From Salinivirgaceae bacterium (GTDB lineage Bacteria; Bacteroidota; Bacteroidia; Bacteroidales; SZUA-534): a DNA stretch of 64,000 bases. Shown one piece after another: positions 33,103-41,243 of this stretch; position 1 is the first letter of the stretch; every line of letters begins with the position of its first letter. Location: positions 1 through 64,000 of the forward strand of contig JAFVGW010000054.1 in assembly GCA_017474765.1 (NCBI GenBank). Reading direction: 5' to 3'. The notes below the pieces were generated by a model that saw nothing but the letters and a program-made list of their open reading frames with translations, did no database searches and was not told the DNA's origin. Position numbers and translations under genes: made by a program.

Positions 33103-34575
33103 ATGAAAGAGATACTAACCCACATTGTCGAGCAGTGGTATCTGACCGAGCCAGCATTGTTTCAAATCTTTTGCATTCAGCAGTTGGAGCCGAACACCCA
33201 AATGCGATGCCCCGTGCGGTGCGGCGGCGGACGCGTGCAGTACAATCCCGAAATGATTTCGCGCAGCCGCATTAGCAACACCGAGTTGGAGGAACTGCTT
33301 CGTATTGAAATGATTAGGCTCTTGCTGAAACACCCCTACGAGCGTCGGCCCGAAGGCTGTCTGCCCGAATCGGCGAGCATTGGCAGCAATATGGTTATCG
33401 ACCAGCATTGCAACTTGAAATGCGTGCAATACGCAAAGGCCGCCGACTTTCAACTGCCTGCAAATGAGTGCTATGAATGGTATGTCAACAAGTTGGATGT
33501 GCTGCTGCGCCAGCCGCCTATCAATGACGATATGCCGCCCGAACCGCAATCAATCGGCCCCATTCCAGGCAGCGGCGACGGTGAACCTTCTGACGATGCA
33601 AACGACATTGATTCTGACGATTCGCCAAATAACAAGTCTAATACCCCACCAAGCGATAAAGAGCAACCCGACGGCTCGGAGCAACAGTCCGCGCAAAGCG
33701 ATGATGAAAATAACAATGGCGCAACAAGTTCAAAATCAGATAATTCTGACGGGCGCGATTCTGATTCCGAAAACGAACCAAAAGGCGGCGGTGGCAACTC
33801 ATTTTGGCGGAAACTATCGGAAAAAATGAAGCGCTGGCTAGCCCAAGATTTCCAATTAGGCCGCAATTTGGACGGCAACGCGGGGCAGCAGATGTTGCGC
33901 GACTGGCTGGCCGACAATGTTGAACTCTGGCAGGACGATGAGTTGCGACGCGAGGAAATCAACGAGATAATCCGTTCGACAACAACGTGGGGCACGCTGC
34001 CAGGCACGCTTGTGGAGCAGATTATTGCGTCGCTTGCGGTGAAAATGGACTATCGCAAGGCGCTGTCGTCGTTCCACACAAGCATTCTGTCGAGCAAGCG
34101 GCACCTGACGCGAATGCGCCCTAACCGCCGCAGCGGATTCGCGCAGATGGGCAGCCGCTACGACCTTGCGGCGCGGCTCTTGGTGGCGGTCGATGTGAGC
34201 GGCTCAATCGACTCAAAGACCCTGCAGGCGTTCTATTCGGTGGTGGCGCGGTTCTTCAAATACGGCGTCGAAACCATTGATGTGGTGCAGTTCGATGCCG
34301 CCCTTCAAGGCGAGGTTGTCACTTTCAAGAAACGCCCCACAAAGGTTGAGGTGCGCGGCCGTGGCGGTACAAGTTTCCAAGAGGTTTTCGACTATCTGAA
34401 AGACCACCGCCAATACGACGGCCTGCTCATTTTCACCGACGGCTACGCACCTGAGCCCCGTGTCGATTTCGCTCTGCGCACCAAAGTGCTTTGGATTTGC
34501 CGTAGCGAGCAGGAGTACAACGTGCACCACGAGTGGATGGAGAAAACTAGCCGCGCCTGCTGGATAGAGTTTTAG
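33103..34575 (+). CDS. VWA-domain protein (DUF2201-like) of the MoxR locus
   Basis: 490 residues. The N-terminal 150 residues resemble the putative metallopeptidase half of DUF2201, but where HExxH is expected there is IEMIRLLLKHPYER, so catalysis is probably lost. Residues about 155-235 are a disordered acidic Asp/Ser/Asn linker. From about 355 a VWA domain has the MIDAS motif DVSGS (about 364-368), RGRGGTSF for the Thr, and a late FTDGY. Together with a MoxR ATPase this makes a RavA/ViaA-type chaperone pair. The start is preceded by the same 20-base leader as the SprT gene. Confidence 0.85.
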   Translation: MKEILTHIVEQWYLTEPALFQIFCIQQLEPNTQMRCPVRCGGGRVQYNPEMISRSRISNTELEELLRIEMIRLLLKHPYERRPEGCLPESASIGSNMVIDQHCNLKCVQYAKAADFQLPANECYEWYVNKLDVLLRQPPINDDMPPEPQSIGPIPGSGDGEPSDDANDIDSDDSPNNKSNTPPSDKEQPDGSEQQSAQSDDENNNGATSSKSDNSDGRDSDSENEPKGGGGNSFWRKLSEKMKRWLAQDFQLGRNLDGNAGQQMLRDWLADNVELWQDDELRREEINEIIRSTTTWGTLPGTLVEQIIASLAVKMDYRKALSSFHTSILSSKRHLTRMRPNRRSGFAQMGSRYDLAARLLVAVDVSGSIDSKTLQAFYSVVARFFKYGVETIDVVQFDAALQGEVVTFKKRPTKVEVRGRGGTSFQEVFDYLKDHRQYDGLLIFTDGYAPEPRVDFALRTKVLWICRSEQEYNVHHEWMEKTSRACWIEF

Positions 34576-34649
34576 TAAATGCAAACATTTTCAACTTGTT
34601 AAATATTTAAACTAAACACTAAACACTCACCCCTAAACTTTTTTAAACT

Positions 34650-35750
34650 ATGGACGCAGAAGAGTTACTTGAAATGTGGAAAAAAGATTCGTCACAAGTC
34701 AATTTCGCCGAACTTAAACGATTGTTTTTCAATCAAAAAATAGTTGCGTTTTTGGAAGGCAACAAATATGAACCCCGATATTGGAAGTATGAGGAAAAAA
34801 AGATGGATGACTTCATAGCCAATATCGGACAAGAGTTGCCTGAAGCCGAATTAGTCTGTGACAAAAGCAACAAACGGCTGTTTTTAAGTATGAAGAATGT
34901 CGATTTTGACTTAACAAATTTCGGCATTCGTATTTATGACCGTTCAATTTCATTTCCAGATAAATACGCGTCGTACGATATGGCAAATTTGTTGCAAAAG
35001 TTCGACAATGCTATGGCTGAATGGGAAACCGAATTCAGATTGTTTTGCACTGAAAATCAGCAGACAATTGAGAATTGTGAGAAGAAACGCCTTGTTGAGC
35101 ACTCTGGAAAGATGAGAGTTTTATCCGACCATTTGGAATGTATGGTTATGAACACCGACTTGATGTATAGGCAATTGTTGCCGTATATGTGTGAGTCGAT
35201 TGTTAATGCATTGAAAAATAATAGAATAGAGCCTATTCACAGCACATTGCAATTCAACTATTACAAATTTTATTTTAAGACAAATGTAACAGAAAACGTA
35301 ATATTGGACTTTAATCACGGTAGAAGTTGTTATGTGGGCCTGCATTCTGCTGATTTTTATCTCGAAATCGACCGCCGCATTCCGCAATGGATTGAGGAAG
35401 GCAAAGTATTGGAGCGCGAATTCGACAAGCGTGAGAAAATTCAGCAGATAAATGAAAACACGATTAAAGTGCTTGTAAAGAATAAGATGCACGAGTTGAA
35501 CTTCGAGTACAGGCTCAACCAAAAAGAGCAATATCATTATCAGCAGTCAGCGAAGCCAATAGAGTATGTTTTGGAAGTTAAATTACAGAAAGGTAGAAAG
35601 TTCGTGGTAACCATTCCGCCCGACAATATCGACCGCGTGCGCAAAATACTCGATTCAATTGAGGCTTCAATCAACGCCATAAACAGCGTGCCAATGAACC
35701 ACCGAATCAAATTCCAAAGCGTTGGCCGCGAAGATTGGACAAAGGAGTAA
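34650..35750 (+). CDS. AINSVP-repeat protein, 366-residue form
   Basis: The N-terminal 270 residues have no recognisable family. They share YLEIDRRIPQWIEEGKVLER (about 230-250) and the following coiled stretch with the paralogue at 35905. One AINSVP-type repeat closes the protein (about 275-366: YVLEVKLQKGRKFVVTIP, SINAINSVPMNHRI, then DW). A short insertion (QYHYQQSAKP) distinguishes this copy. No signal peptide or catalytic motif. Lower G+C than the MoxR and VWA genes. Probably the same transcript. Confidence 0.7.
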   Translation: MDAEELLEMWKKDSSQVNFAELKRLFFNQKIVAFLEGNKYEPRYWKYEEKKMDDFIANIGQELPEAELVCDKSNKRLFLSMKNVDFDLTNFGIRIYDRSISFPDKYASYDMANLLQKFDNAMAEWETEFRLFCTENQQTIENCEKKRLVEHSGKMRVLSDHLECMVMNTDLMYRQLLPYMCESIVNALKNNRIEPIHSTLQFNYYKFYFKTNVTENVILDFNHGRSCYVGLHSADFYLEIDRRIPQWIEEGKVLEREFDKREKIQQINENTIKVLVKNKMHELNFEYRLNQKEQYHYQQSAKPIEYVLEVKLQKGRKFVVTIPPDNIDRVRKILDSIEASINAINSVPMNHRIKFQSVGREDWTKE

Positions 35751-35752
35751 GT

Positions 35753-35787
35753 GATTTAGGATTTAGGATTTAGGATTTAGGATTTAG
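35753..35787. repeat. Microsatellite: five copies of GATTTAG
   Basis: Five perfect tandem 7-base units begin three bases after the stop codon of the 366-residue AINSVP gene. Strand slippage could change the copy number without affecting the protein. Confidence 0.9.
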
Positions 35788-35904
35788 GAATTAACAATGA
35801 AGGTTTTCAACTTGTTCTATCCCCCAACACCTAATACCCTAAAACGATTCACCAGTTAACCGATTAAACAACAATCGAAACTCTCGCCCCCAAACATTTA
35901 AACT

Positions 35905-37227
35905 ATGGATATCAATCATTTAATCAATCGCTTAAAAAGATTCCACCACCGCGATTGGGAACAATTCAAGACAATTTTTTACGAGGAAAAACTGAAAGAA
36001 ATACAATATACGCCCAAAACAGAACTGGCTTCGGCTGTTTACAAAAAGGTCTGTTCAATGATTATTGGACAAAGGAGCTGTCAGAACACACAGATAAACA
36101 AAGATTTAACATATAGCATAGTTTTTGATAGGATATATTTTGTGTTCAAAGGTATCTATGAAGACTCTATTAGAATTCCAATCAGCCTTTGGTCTGAAAC
36201 AAAAGAAAAACTGCTGGAAATTGTCAAATCCATTCCGAACGAAGAATATCAAAAAATTGTCGATTCGTTTCCAAAATGGAATGAGGAGTTCAAGACAGTC
36301 TGCCGCGAGAATTATCGTCAAGTTGAAAAAATTCTGCTTGAAAAATGCGAGCCTGTCCGTGCCGTAAATCGATATTTGGAACTCAAAATAGAATTGATGC
36401 AAGTGTTATGCAACGGTGAGCAGGGCGCCACCGCATACGATTTGAAAGCACTGGGCTTGCCTGTCGAGAAAAATGACGACTCAACCTATTTCGATTGTAA
36501 AAATATTACAATTGAAATGAATGGACTTTGGAAAGACATAGAAATGCGGTTCGTAATCGACGATTATACAATATGGTTGCACCTTGCCCTACCAATCAAA
36601 ACCATTCTCGAAATCGACCGCAGCATTCCGCAATGGATTGAGGAAGCCAAAGTCCTTCAGCACGAATTGGAAAAACAGAAGAAAACCAAGCAAATAGGCG
36701 AAAATGCTGTTACCGTTCTTGCCAAAAAACTGATGCGCGAGTCAGGTTATGAATATCAGTTAGACGAAGGCTTGTTGGAAATAAAACTTCTGCACGACCG
36801 AAAGTTGGTTGCCAGCCTGCCCAGCAAACTGGCCAAAGCCAAACTGAAACTCAGCCGCATACCGCAGAGCGTTGCCGCCATAAACAGCGTGCCCGAAGAG
36901 TACGAGATTAAGGGTCTGTCGCGCACCGATATGAGAGCCGTCGGCGAGGCGACGCCCGATGTCAACAGCCGAATGAAGCAGTTGGGCTACAATTATTCGT
37001 GCTACTACGATTTTCCAAAATCCAGAACCAACAAGTTCGGATTGTTGGAGGTGATAGTCCAATTACCCAAAAACCGCGAACTGGTGCTGCGGAAATCGAA
37101 AACCCCTAAGTCCGCCGCACAAGTGCTCGACGAAATGCCCGCCTACATTGACGCTATAAACAGCGTTCCGCACTATTTCCGAATCCGCAAGGCGCTTTCG
37201 AGCGACAAGTGGGCGAAAGAATCGTAA
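35905..37227 (+). CDS. AINSVP-repeat protein, 440-residue form
   Basis: The longest of three paralogues. An N-terminal region of about 240 residues is of unknown fold. Then comes TILEIDRSIPQWIEEAKVLQ and a helical stretch shared with the protein at 34650, and two AINSVP repeats at about 275-350 (LLEIKLLHDRKLV, SVAAINSVPEEYEI) and about 355-435 (LEVIVQLPKNRELVL, YIDAINSVPHYFRIR). The last repeat is close to the second one of the 169-residue protein, pointing to duplication within the locus. Function unknown. Confidence 0.7.
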   Translation: MDINHLINRLKRFHHRDWEQFKTIFYEEKLKEIQYTPKTELASAVYKKVCSMIIGQRSCQNTQINKDLTYSIVFDRIYFVFKGIYEDSIRIPISLWSETKEKLLEIVKSIPNEEYQKIVDSFPKWNEEFKTVCRENYRQVEKILLEKCEPVRAVNRYLELKIELMQVLCNGEQGATAYDLKALGLPVEKNDDSTYFDCKNITIEMNGLWKDIEMRFVIDDYTIWLHLALPIKTILEIDRSIPQWIEEAKVLQHELEKQKKTKQIGENAVTVLAKKLMRESGYEYQLDEGLLEIKLLHDRKLVASLPSKLAKAKLKLSRIPQSVAAINSVPEEYEIKGLSRTDMRAVGEATPDVNSRMKQLGYNYSCYYDFPKSRTNKFGLLEVIVQLPKNRELVLRKSKTPKSAAQVLDEMPAYIDAINSVPHYFRIRKALSSDKWAKES

Positions 37228-37261
37228 TTTAAGGTACATTTGAACCTTGAAATTTCAGAAA

Positions 37262-37345
37262 ATGAAAATCCTTCACCTTTCCGATACCCACGGGCTTCAC
37301 AGTCAGATTGGCCGTTTGCCCGATGCCGATGTGATTATTGGTTAA
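37262..37345 (+). pseudogene. N-terminal remnant of a metallophosphoesterase
   Basis: The frame from ATG at 37262 reads MKILHLSDTHGLH...LPDADVIIG and then stop after 27 residues. MKxLHxSDTHG...DxVIHCGD is the unmistakable start of calcineurin-like phosphoesterases. The sequence breaks exactly before the expected HCGD metal-binding motif. It marks a deletion at the right border of the accessory island. Confidence 0.75.
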
Positions 37346-37427
37346 TTGATATGGTTTGTATTGCTGATAATCTTTTTCCTTTATCGCTAATTTTTCGTAT
37401 CTTTAACACGATTTTTATGTTTGAGCG

Positions 37428-38843
37428 ATGAAAGTCAGATTGAACATACTAACCGTTGCCACCTTGTGTTTGCTGCTGTCGGCTTGCAATCGAAAGCCGT
37501 CGGGCAACTCTGATGCCGCGAACCACGACCTTGACGCCATTGAGCAACGCGGCACGCTTCTGGCATTAACAGACTACAATTCAATCAGTTATTTTACCTA
37601 TCGCGGCACACCGATGGGCTATCAGTACGAACTCTTGCAGGACCTGGCGCAGCGATTGGGGCTCAAACTGGAACTGCGTGTGTCGAACAATCTTGAAAAT
37701 GATTTCGACGAGTTGGTCAACCACGATGTCGATTTGCTTGCTATCAACCTGACAATCACCGCCGAACGGCAGAAAATAATGAACTTCACAAGCCCCATAA
37801 TGGAAACGCGGCAGGTGCTGGTGCAACTGTCGGAACGGCAGCGGCGGCGCAACAATCCCGACTACGACGGCTCAATGCAGATAAAATCGCCGCTCGATAT
37901 GGCTGGCAAGACCATCCACGTGGTCAAAAACTCGGCCTTCGCCGAAAGGCTGCGCAACATTGAGTCGGAAATCGGTGACTCTATCGACATTGTCGAAGTT
38001 GAAAATATTGATTCAGAACAACTTATTGAACAAGTGGCGCACGGCGAAATCGACTATTGCGTAACCGACGAGCCTGTGGCGATGATTAACAAAACCTACT
38101 ACCCCGCGCTCGACATCAGCGTTGCGGTGTCGTTTCCGCAGAATATGGCGTGGGCTGTCAGCAAAGACAATCCGAAACTTTTGGACGCTATAAACAATTG
38201 GATTTCAGACACAAAAGGCTCGACATTCCATATGGTACTATACAAAAAATATTTCAAAGACCCGAAAACACTCACGCGCGCGCAGAGCCCCTACCTGTCG
38301 TTCAAGGGCGGCAGCATATCGTCGTTCGACAACGCCATCAAAAAATACAGCAAAATCATCGACTGGGACTGGCGACTGCTGGCGGCGGTCATCTATCAGG
38401 AATCGCGGTTCAAGACCGATGCGCGGTCGTGGTGCGGCGCCTACGGGCTGATGCAACTGATGCCCGAAACGGCGGCCCGATACGGTGTCGATTCCACTTC
38501 GTCGCCCGAAGCCAACATCAAGGCTGGCGTGAAATATCTGAAGTGGATTGACAAGCAACTGGCTGATTCTGTGACCGATAAGAACGAGCGCACGAAGTTC
38601 GTTCTGGCAGCATACAACATCGGTCTGGGGCATATTCTCGATGCTCGGCGCGTGGCTCGGGCCAACGGCGGCAACCCCGATGTGTGGGACGACGGCGTGG
38701 ATTTCTACCTGATGCACAAGTCGGAACCGACGTACTACAACCCCGACCTTGTGCGCTCGGGCTACTGCCGCGGCGACGAAACCTACAATTTTGTGCGCGA
38801 CATTATGGAACGCTACCGAATCTACACAACACTCATAAAATAG
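37428..38843 (+). CDS. mltF: MltF-like lytic transglycosylase lipoprotein
   Basis: 471 residues. The lipoprotein signal ends LLLSAC (Cys about 22). Residues about 45-265 are a solute-binding type 3 domain (LLALTDYNSISYFTY, GYQYELLQDLAQRLG). Residues about 305-430 are the SLT domain with catalytic Glu at about 325 in AAVIYQESRF, then GAYGLMQLMPETA and YNIGLGHILDA. The enzyme cleaves peptidoglycan to 1,6-anhydro ends, and the binding domain may regulate it. Fourteen bases separate it from the GT2 gene downstream. Confidence 0.92.
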   Translation: MKVRLNILTVATLCLLLSACNRKPSGNSDAANHDLDAIEQRGTLLALTDYNSISYFTYRGTPMGYQYELLQDLAQRLGLKLELRVSNNLENDFDELVNHDVDLLAINLTITAERQKIMNFTSPIMETRQVLVQLSERQRRRNNPDYDGSMQIKSPLDMAGKTIHVVKNSAFAERLRNIESEIGDSIDIVEVENIDSEQLIEQVAHGEIDYCVTDEPVAMINKTYYPALDISVAVSFPQNMAWAVSKDNPKLLDAINNWISDTKGSTFHMVLYKKYFKDPKTLTRAQSPYLSFKGGSISSFDNAIKKYSKIIDWDWRLLAAVIYQESRFKTDARSWCGAYGLMQLMPETAARYGVDSTSSPEANIKAGVKYLKWIDKQLADSVTDKNERTKFVLAAYNIGLGHILDARRVARANGGNPDVWDDGVDFYLMHKSEPTYYNPDLVRSGYCRGDETYNFVRDIMERYRIYTTLIK

Positions 38844-38857
38844 TGTGTATTAGTTAG

Positions 38858-39952
38858 ATGACCTACACAATCGCTTCTTTGGTTTTTCTTGCGGTTTCGC
38901 TCGCTTACGCGATGCTGATTATTCGTATCCGTTTCGGTTTCAAAAAGATAGCTGCACAGCCCCAACACAGCGGCGCCAATCTGGCGGTGAGCGTTTTGGT
39001 GCCGTTCCACAACGAAGAAAGCACCATTCAGAGCACGATTGAATCGCTTTTAAATCAGCAGACTGAGACAGATTTTGAAGTAATTGCCATTGACGACCAC
39101 AGCACCGACGGCTCGCGCGGCGTGGTGAGCGCAATGCTTGCCGCCAATCCGCGTCTGCACTTGATTGAATCCAACGGCCGCGGCAAGAAAAACGCCCTGT
39201 CGGAAGCCATTGCCGCAGCACGGTTCAACGCCATAATCAACACCGATGCCGACTGCGCCTATCCGCAAGGCTGGCTCGACGCAATGGCTGCCACCTTCAG
39301 CCACGAGAAATGCTCCCTGCTGGCCGCGCCTGTGGTGCTTTCGCCCGTGAGCAGTTGGTTTCAGAAGTTCCAATTCGTCGATTTTGCCAGCCTTGTAGGC
39401 AGCGGCATTGGTGCGGCAGGCTGCCGACGGCCAATAATGTGCAACGGCGCAAACCTGATGTTCGACCGTCTGGAATACAACAAGTTAACCGACCCGCTCA
39501 ATTCAAAAATCGCTTCGGGCGACGATGTTTTTCTGCTTCACAAGATGAAGGCCGCTGGGGCCAAAATCAGTTTCACCGCGCAACCCGAAACCATTGCCAC
39601 AACCCGCCCCGCACCTTCGGCGGGTGCCTTTCTGCGGCAGCGCACACGCTGGGGCGGCAAAGCCACTGACTACACCGATGCCGACAGCCTTGCGGTGGCT
39701 GTGGTGGTGGCGGCAGAGTCGGTTCTGCTTTGCGTTGGAATTGCCGCACTGCCATTGCTGTGGAAGCCCGCACTCGCCTTGTATCTCACAAAACTATTTG
39801 CCGACACTCTGCTGCTTGCGGCCGTTTGCAAGCGATTCGGCAACCGTCGGATTTTATGGTGGATGCCTGTGTTTGAGATTGTTGTGGCGGTTTACACCGT
39901 ATGTGTGGCGGTTGCCGCTATGGCGGGAATCGGCAAAAAGAAGTGGAAATGA
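38858..39952 (+). CDS. Membrane glycosyltransferase family 2
   Basis: 364 residues. One N-terminal membrane helix precedes the GT-A domain (VSVLVPFHNEESTI, EVIAIDDHSTDGS, INTDADCAYPQ), then a Q/RxxRW-like RQRTRWGGK and two or three C-terminal helices. It is related in layout to the GT2 at 48731 (VIVCARNEGENL, LTDADCYP). It probably transfers sugars from nucleotide donors to a lipid or polysaccharide acceptor at the inner membrane. The acceptor is unknown. Confidence 0.88.
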   Translation: MTYTIASLVFLAVSLAYAMLIIRIRFGFKKIAAQPQHSGANLAVSVLVPFHNEESTIQSTIESLLNQQTETDFEVIAIDDHSTDGSRGVVSAMLAANPRLHLIESNGRGKKNALSEAIAAARFNAIINTDADCAYPQGWLDAMAATFSHEKCSLLAAPVVLSPVSSWFQKFQFVDFASLVGSGIGAAGCRRPIMCNGANLMFDRLEYNKLTDPLNSKIASGDDVFLLHKMKAAGAKISFTAQPETIATTRPAPSAGAFLRQRTRWGGKATDYTDADSLAVAVVVAAESVLLCVGIAALPLLWKPALALYLTKLFADTLLLAAVCKRFGNRRILWWMPVFEIVVAVYTVCVAVAAMAGIGKKKWK

Positions 39953-40025
39953 TGATTTTTTTGCGGACAGAAATGATTACCAAAAACCGCATAATAACAT
40001 TCATACGTCTCATTTACAACTTTTT

Positions 40026-40049
40026 TCTGTTGTCTGTTGTCCGTAGTCT
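40026..40049. repeat. 24-bp dispersed repeat, copy 2
   Basis: Exact copy of 32989-33012, same orientation, in the gap before manA. Confidence 0.7.
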
Positions 40050-40103
40050 TTTGTCCAAAATCCACCTTCTCAACTTTAGTGATACACTTATCCAAAAATT
40101 GGG

Positions 40104-40111
40104 TACCTTTG
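40104..40111 (+). promoter_or_regulatory. Promoter -7 element of manA
   Basis: TACCTTTG matches TAnnTTTG, 26 bases before the ATG at 40137. Confidence 0.6.
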
Positions 40112-40136
40112 CAGACTTGAAAAATTGACTGACAAG

Positions 40137-41123
40137 ATGAACACACTATATCCGCTGAAATTCGAACCGATACTGAAAGAGAAGATTTGGGGCGGCAACA
40201 AACTATCGACAGTGCTGAACAAACCCCAAGGCTCGATGCAGAAAATCGGCGAGAGTTGGGAACTGTCGGGGCTCGAAGGCGACCTTTCGGTTGTGGCCAA
40301 CGGTTTTCTGGCGGGCAACACCATCGACGAACTCATCGAAATCTATATGGGCGACCTTGTGGGCGATGCCGTTTTCTCGAAGTTCGGAACTGAATTTCCG
40401 CTGCTTTTCAAGTTCATCGAAGCCAGCGACAACCTTTCAATCCAAGTGCACCCGAACAACGAACTGGCGCTGAGCCGCCACAACGCTTCGGGCAAGACCG
40501 AAATGTGGTATATTGTTGAATCTGAACCCGATGCAAAACTAATTACAGGATTCAACCGCCCAATGGACAAACAGCAGTATCTTGAGCATTTCAAAAACGG
40601 CACGCTGCGCGATGTTCTGAATTGGGAAACCGCAAAGCCTGGCGATGTGTTCTTCATTCCCGCAGGCCGCATTCACTCAATCGGCCCCAACATTCTGCTG
40701 GCCGAAGTGCAGCAGGCATCCGACATCACCTACCGCATCTACGACTGGGACCGTCTGGACGCCAACGGTCAACCGCGCGAGATGCACACCGACTGGGCCG
40801 TTTATGCCATCGACTACACCTTCAGCAAGGATTACCGCACGCCGTACACAATGCCGCAGGACAACAGCACCAACCTTGCCAAATGCCAGTATTTCACGGT
40901 CAACATTCTCAATTTCGCTAAGCATATCGACATTGATTACGGCCGCCTGGACTCGTTTGTGGTGTATATGGCCGTTGAAGGCAAAACGCTCATCGGCGCA
41001 CCAAGTCTTGAGCAGCCAATTGAGATTGCGAAGGGCGAGACCGTGCTCATCCCCGCCGAAATGAAAGAGATTGAACTCACACCGCTCAACGGCGAATCGC
41101 GCCTGCTTGAGATTTATATTTAA
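40137..41123 (+). CDS. manA: Mannose-6-phosphate isomerase, class I
   Basis: About 328 residues from ATG at 40137 (MNTLYPLKFEPILKEKIWGG). Zinc ligands are in LSIQVHPNNELA and KTEMWYIV, with FIPAGRIHSIGPNILLAEVQ later. It interconverts mannose 6-phosphate and fructose 6-phosphate and feeds GDP-mannose and fucose synthesis. It is surrounded by envelope glycan genes, which fits. Length matches the short Bacteroidota form. Confidence 0.93.
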   Translation: MNTLYPLKFEPILKEKIWGGNKLSTVLNKPQGSMQKIGESWELSGLEGDLSVVANGFLAGNTIDELIEIYMGDLVGDAVFSKFGTEFPLLFKFIEASDNLSIQVHPNNELALSRHNASGKTEMWYIVESEPDAKLITGFNRPMDKQQYLEHFKNGTLRDVLNWETAKPGDVFFIPAGRIHSIGPNILLAEVQQASDITYRIYDWDRLDANGQPREMHTDWAVYAIDYTFSKDYRTPYTMPQDNSTNLAKCQYFTVNILNFAKHIDIDYGRLDSFVVYMAVEGKTLIGAPSLEQPIEIAKGETVLIPAEMKEIELTPLNGESRLLEIYI

Positions 41124-41170
41124 GGGTGAACTGTTGAATCGGTGAACTGGTAAATCGGTGAATCGATTTA
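41124..41170. repeat. GGTGAATCG-family low-complexity repeat
   Basis: GGTGAACTG, ATCGGTGAACTGG and ATCGGTGAATCG recur here as at 10173-10252, directly after the manA stop codon. Confidence 0.5.
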
Positions 41171-41243
41171 AAACTTCGGACACGACAAAGTGTAAGGTGA
41201 TAAAACCCTGGCACTCAAATTCCTAAATTCCACATTCTAAATC

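Noticed and set aside
37240..37431. 63-codon frame before the mltF gene
   Set aside because: The recognisable coding signal here is the phosphoesterase remnant in a different frame (37262-37345).
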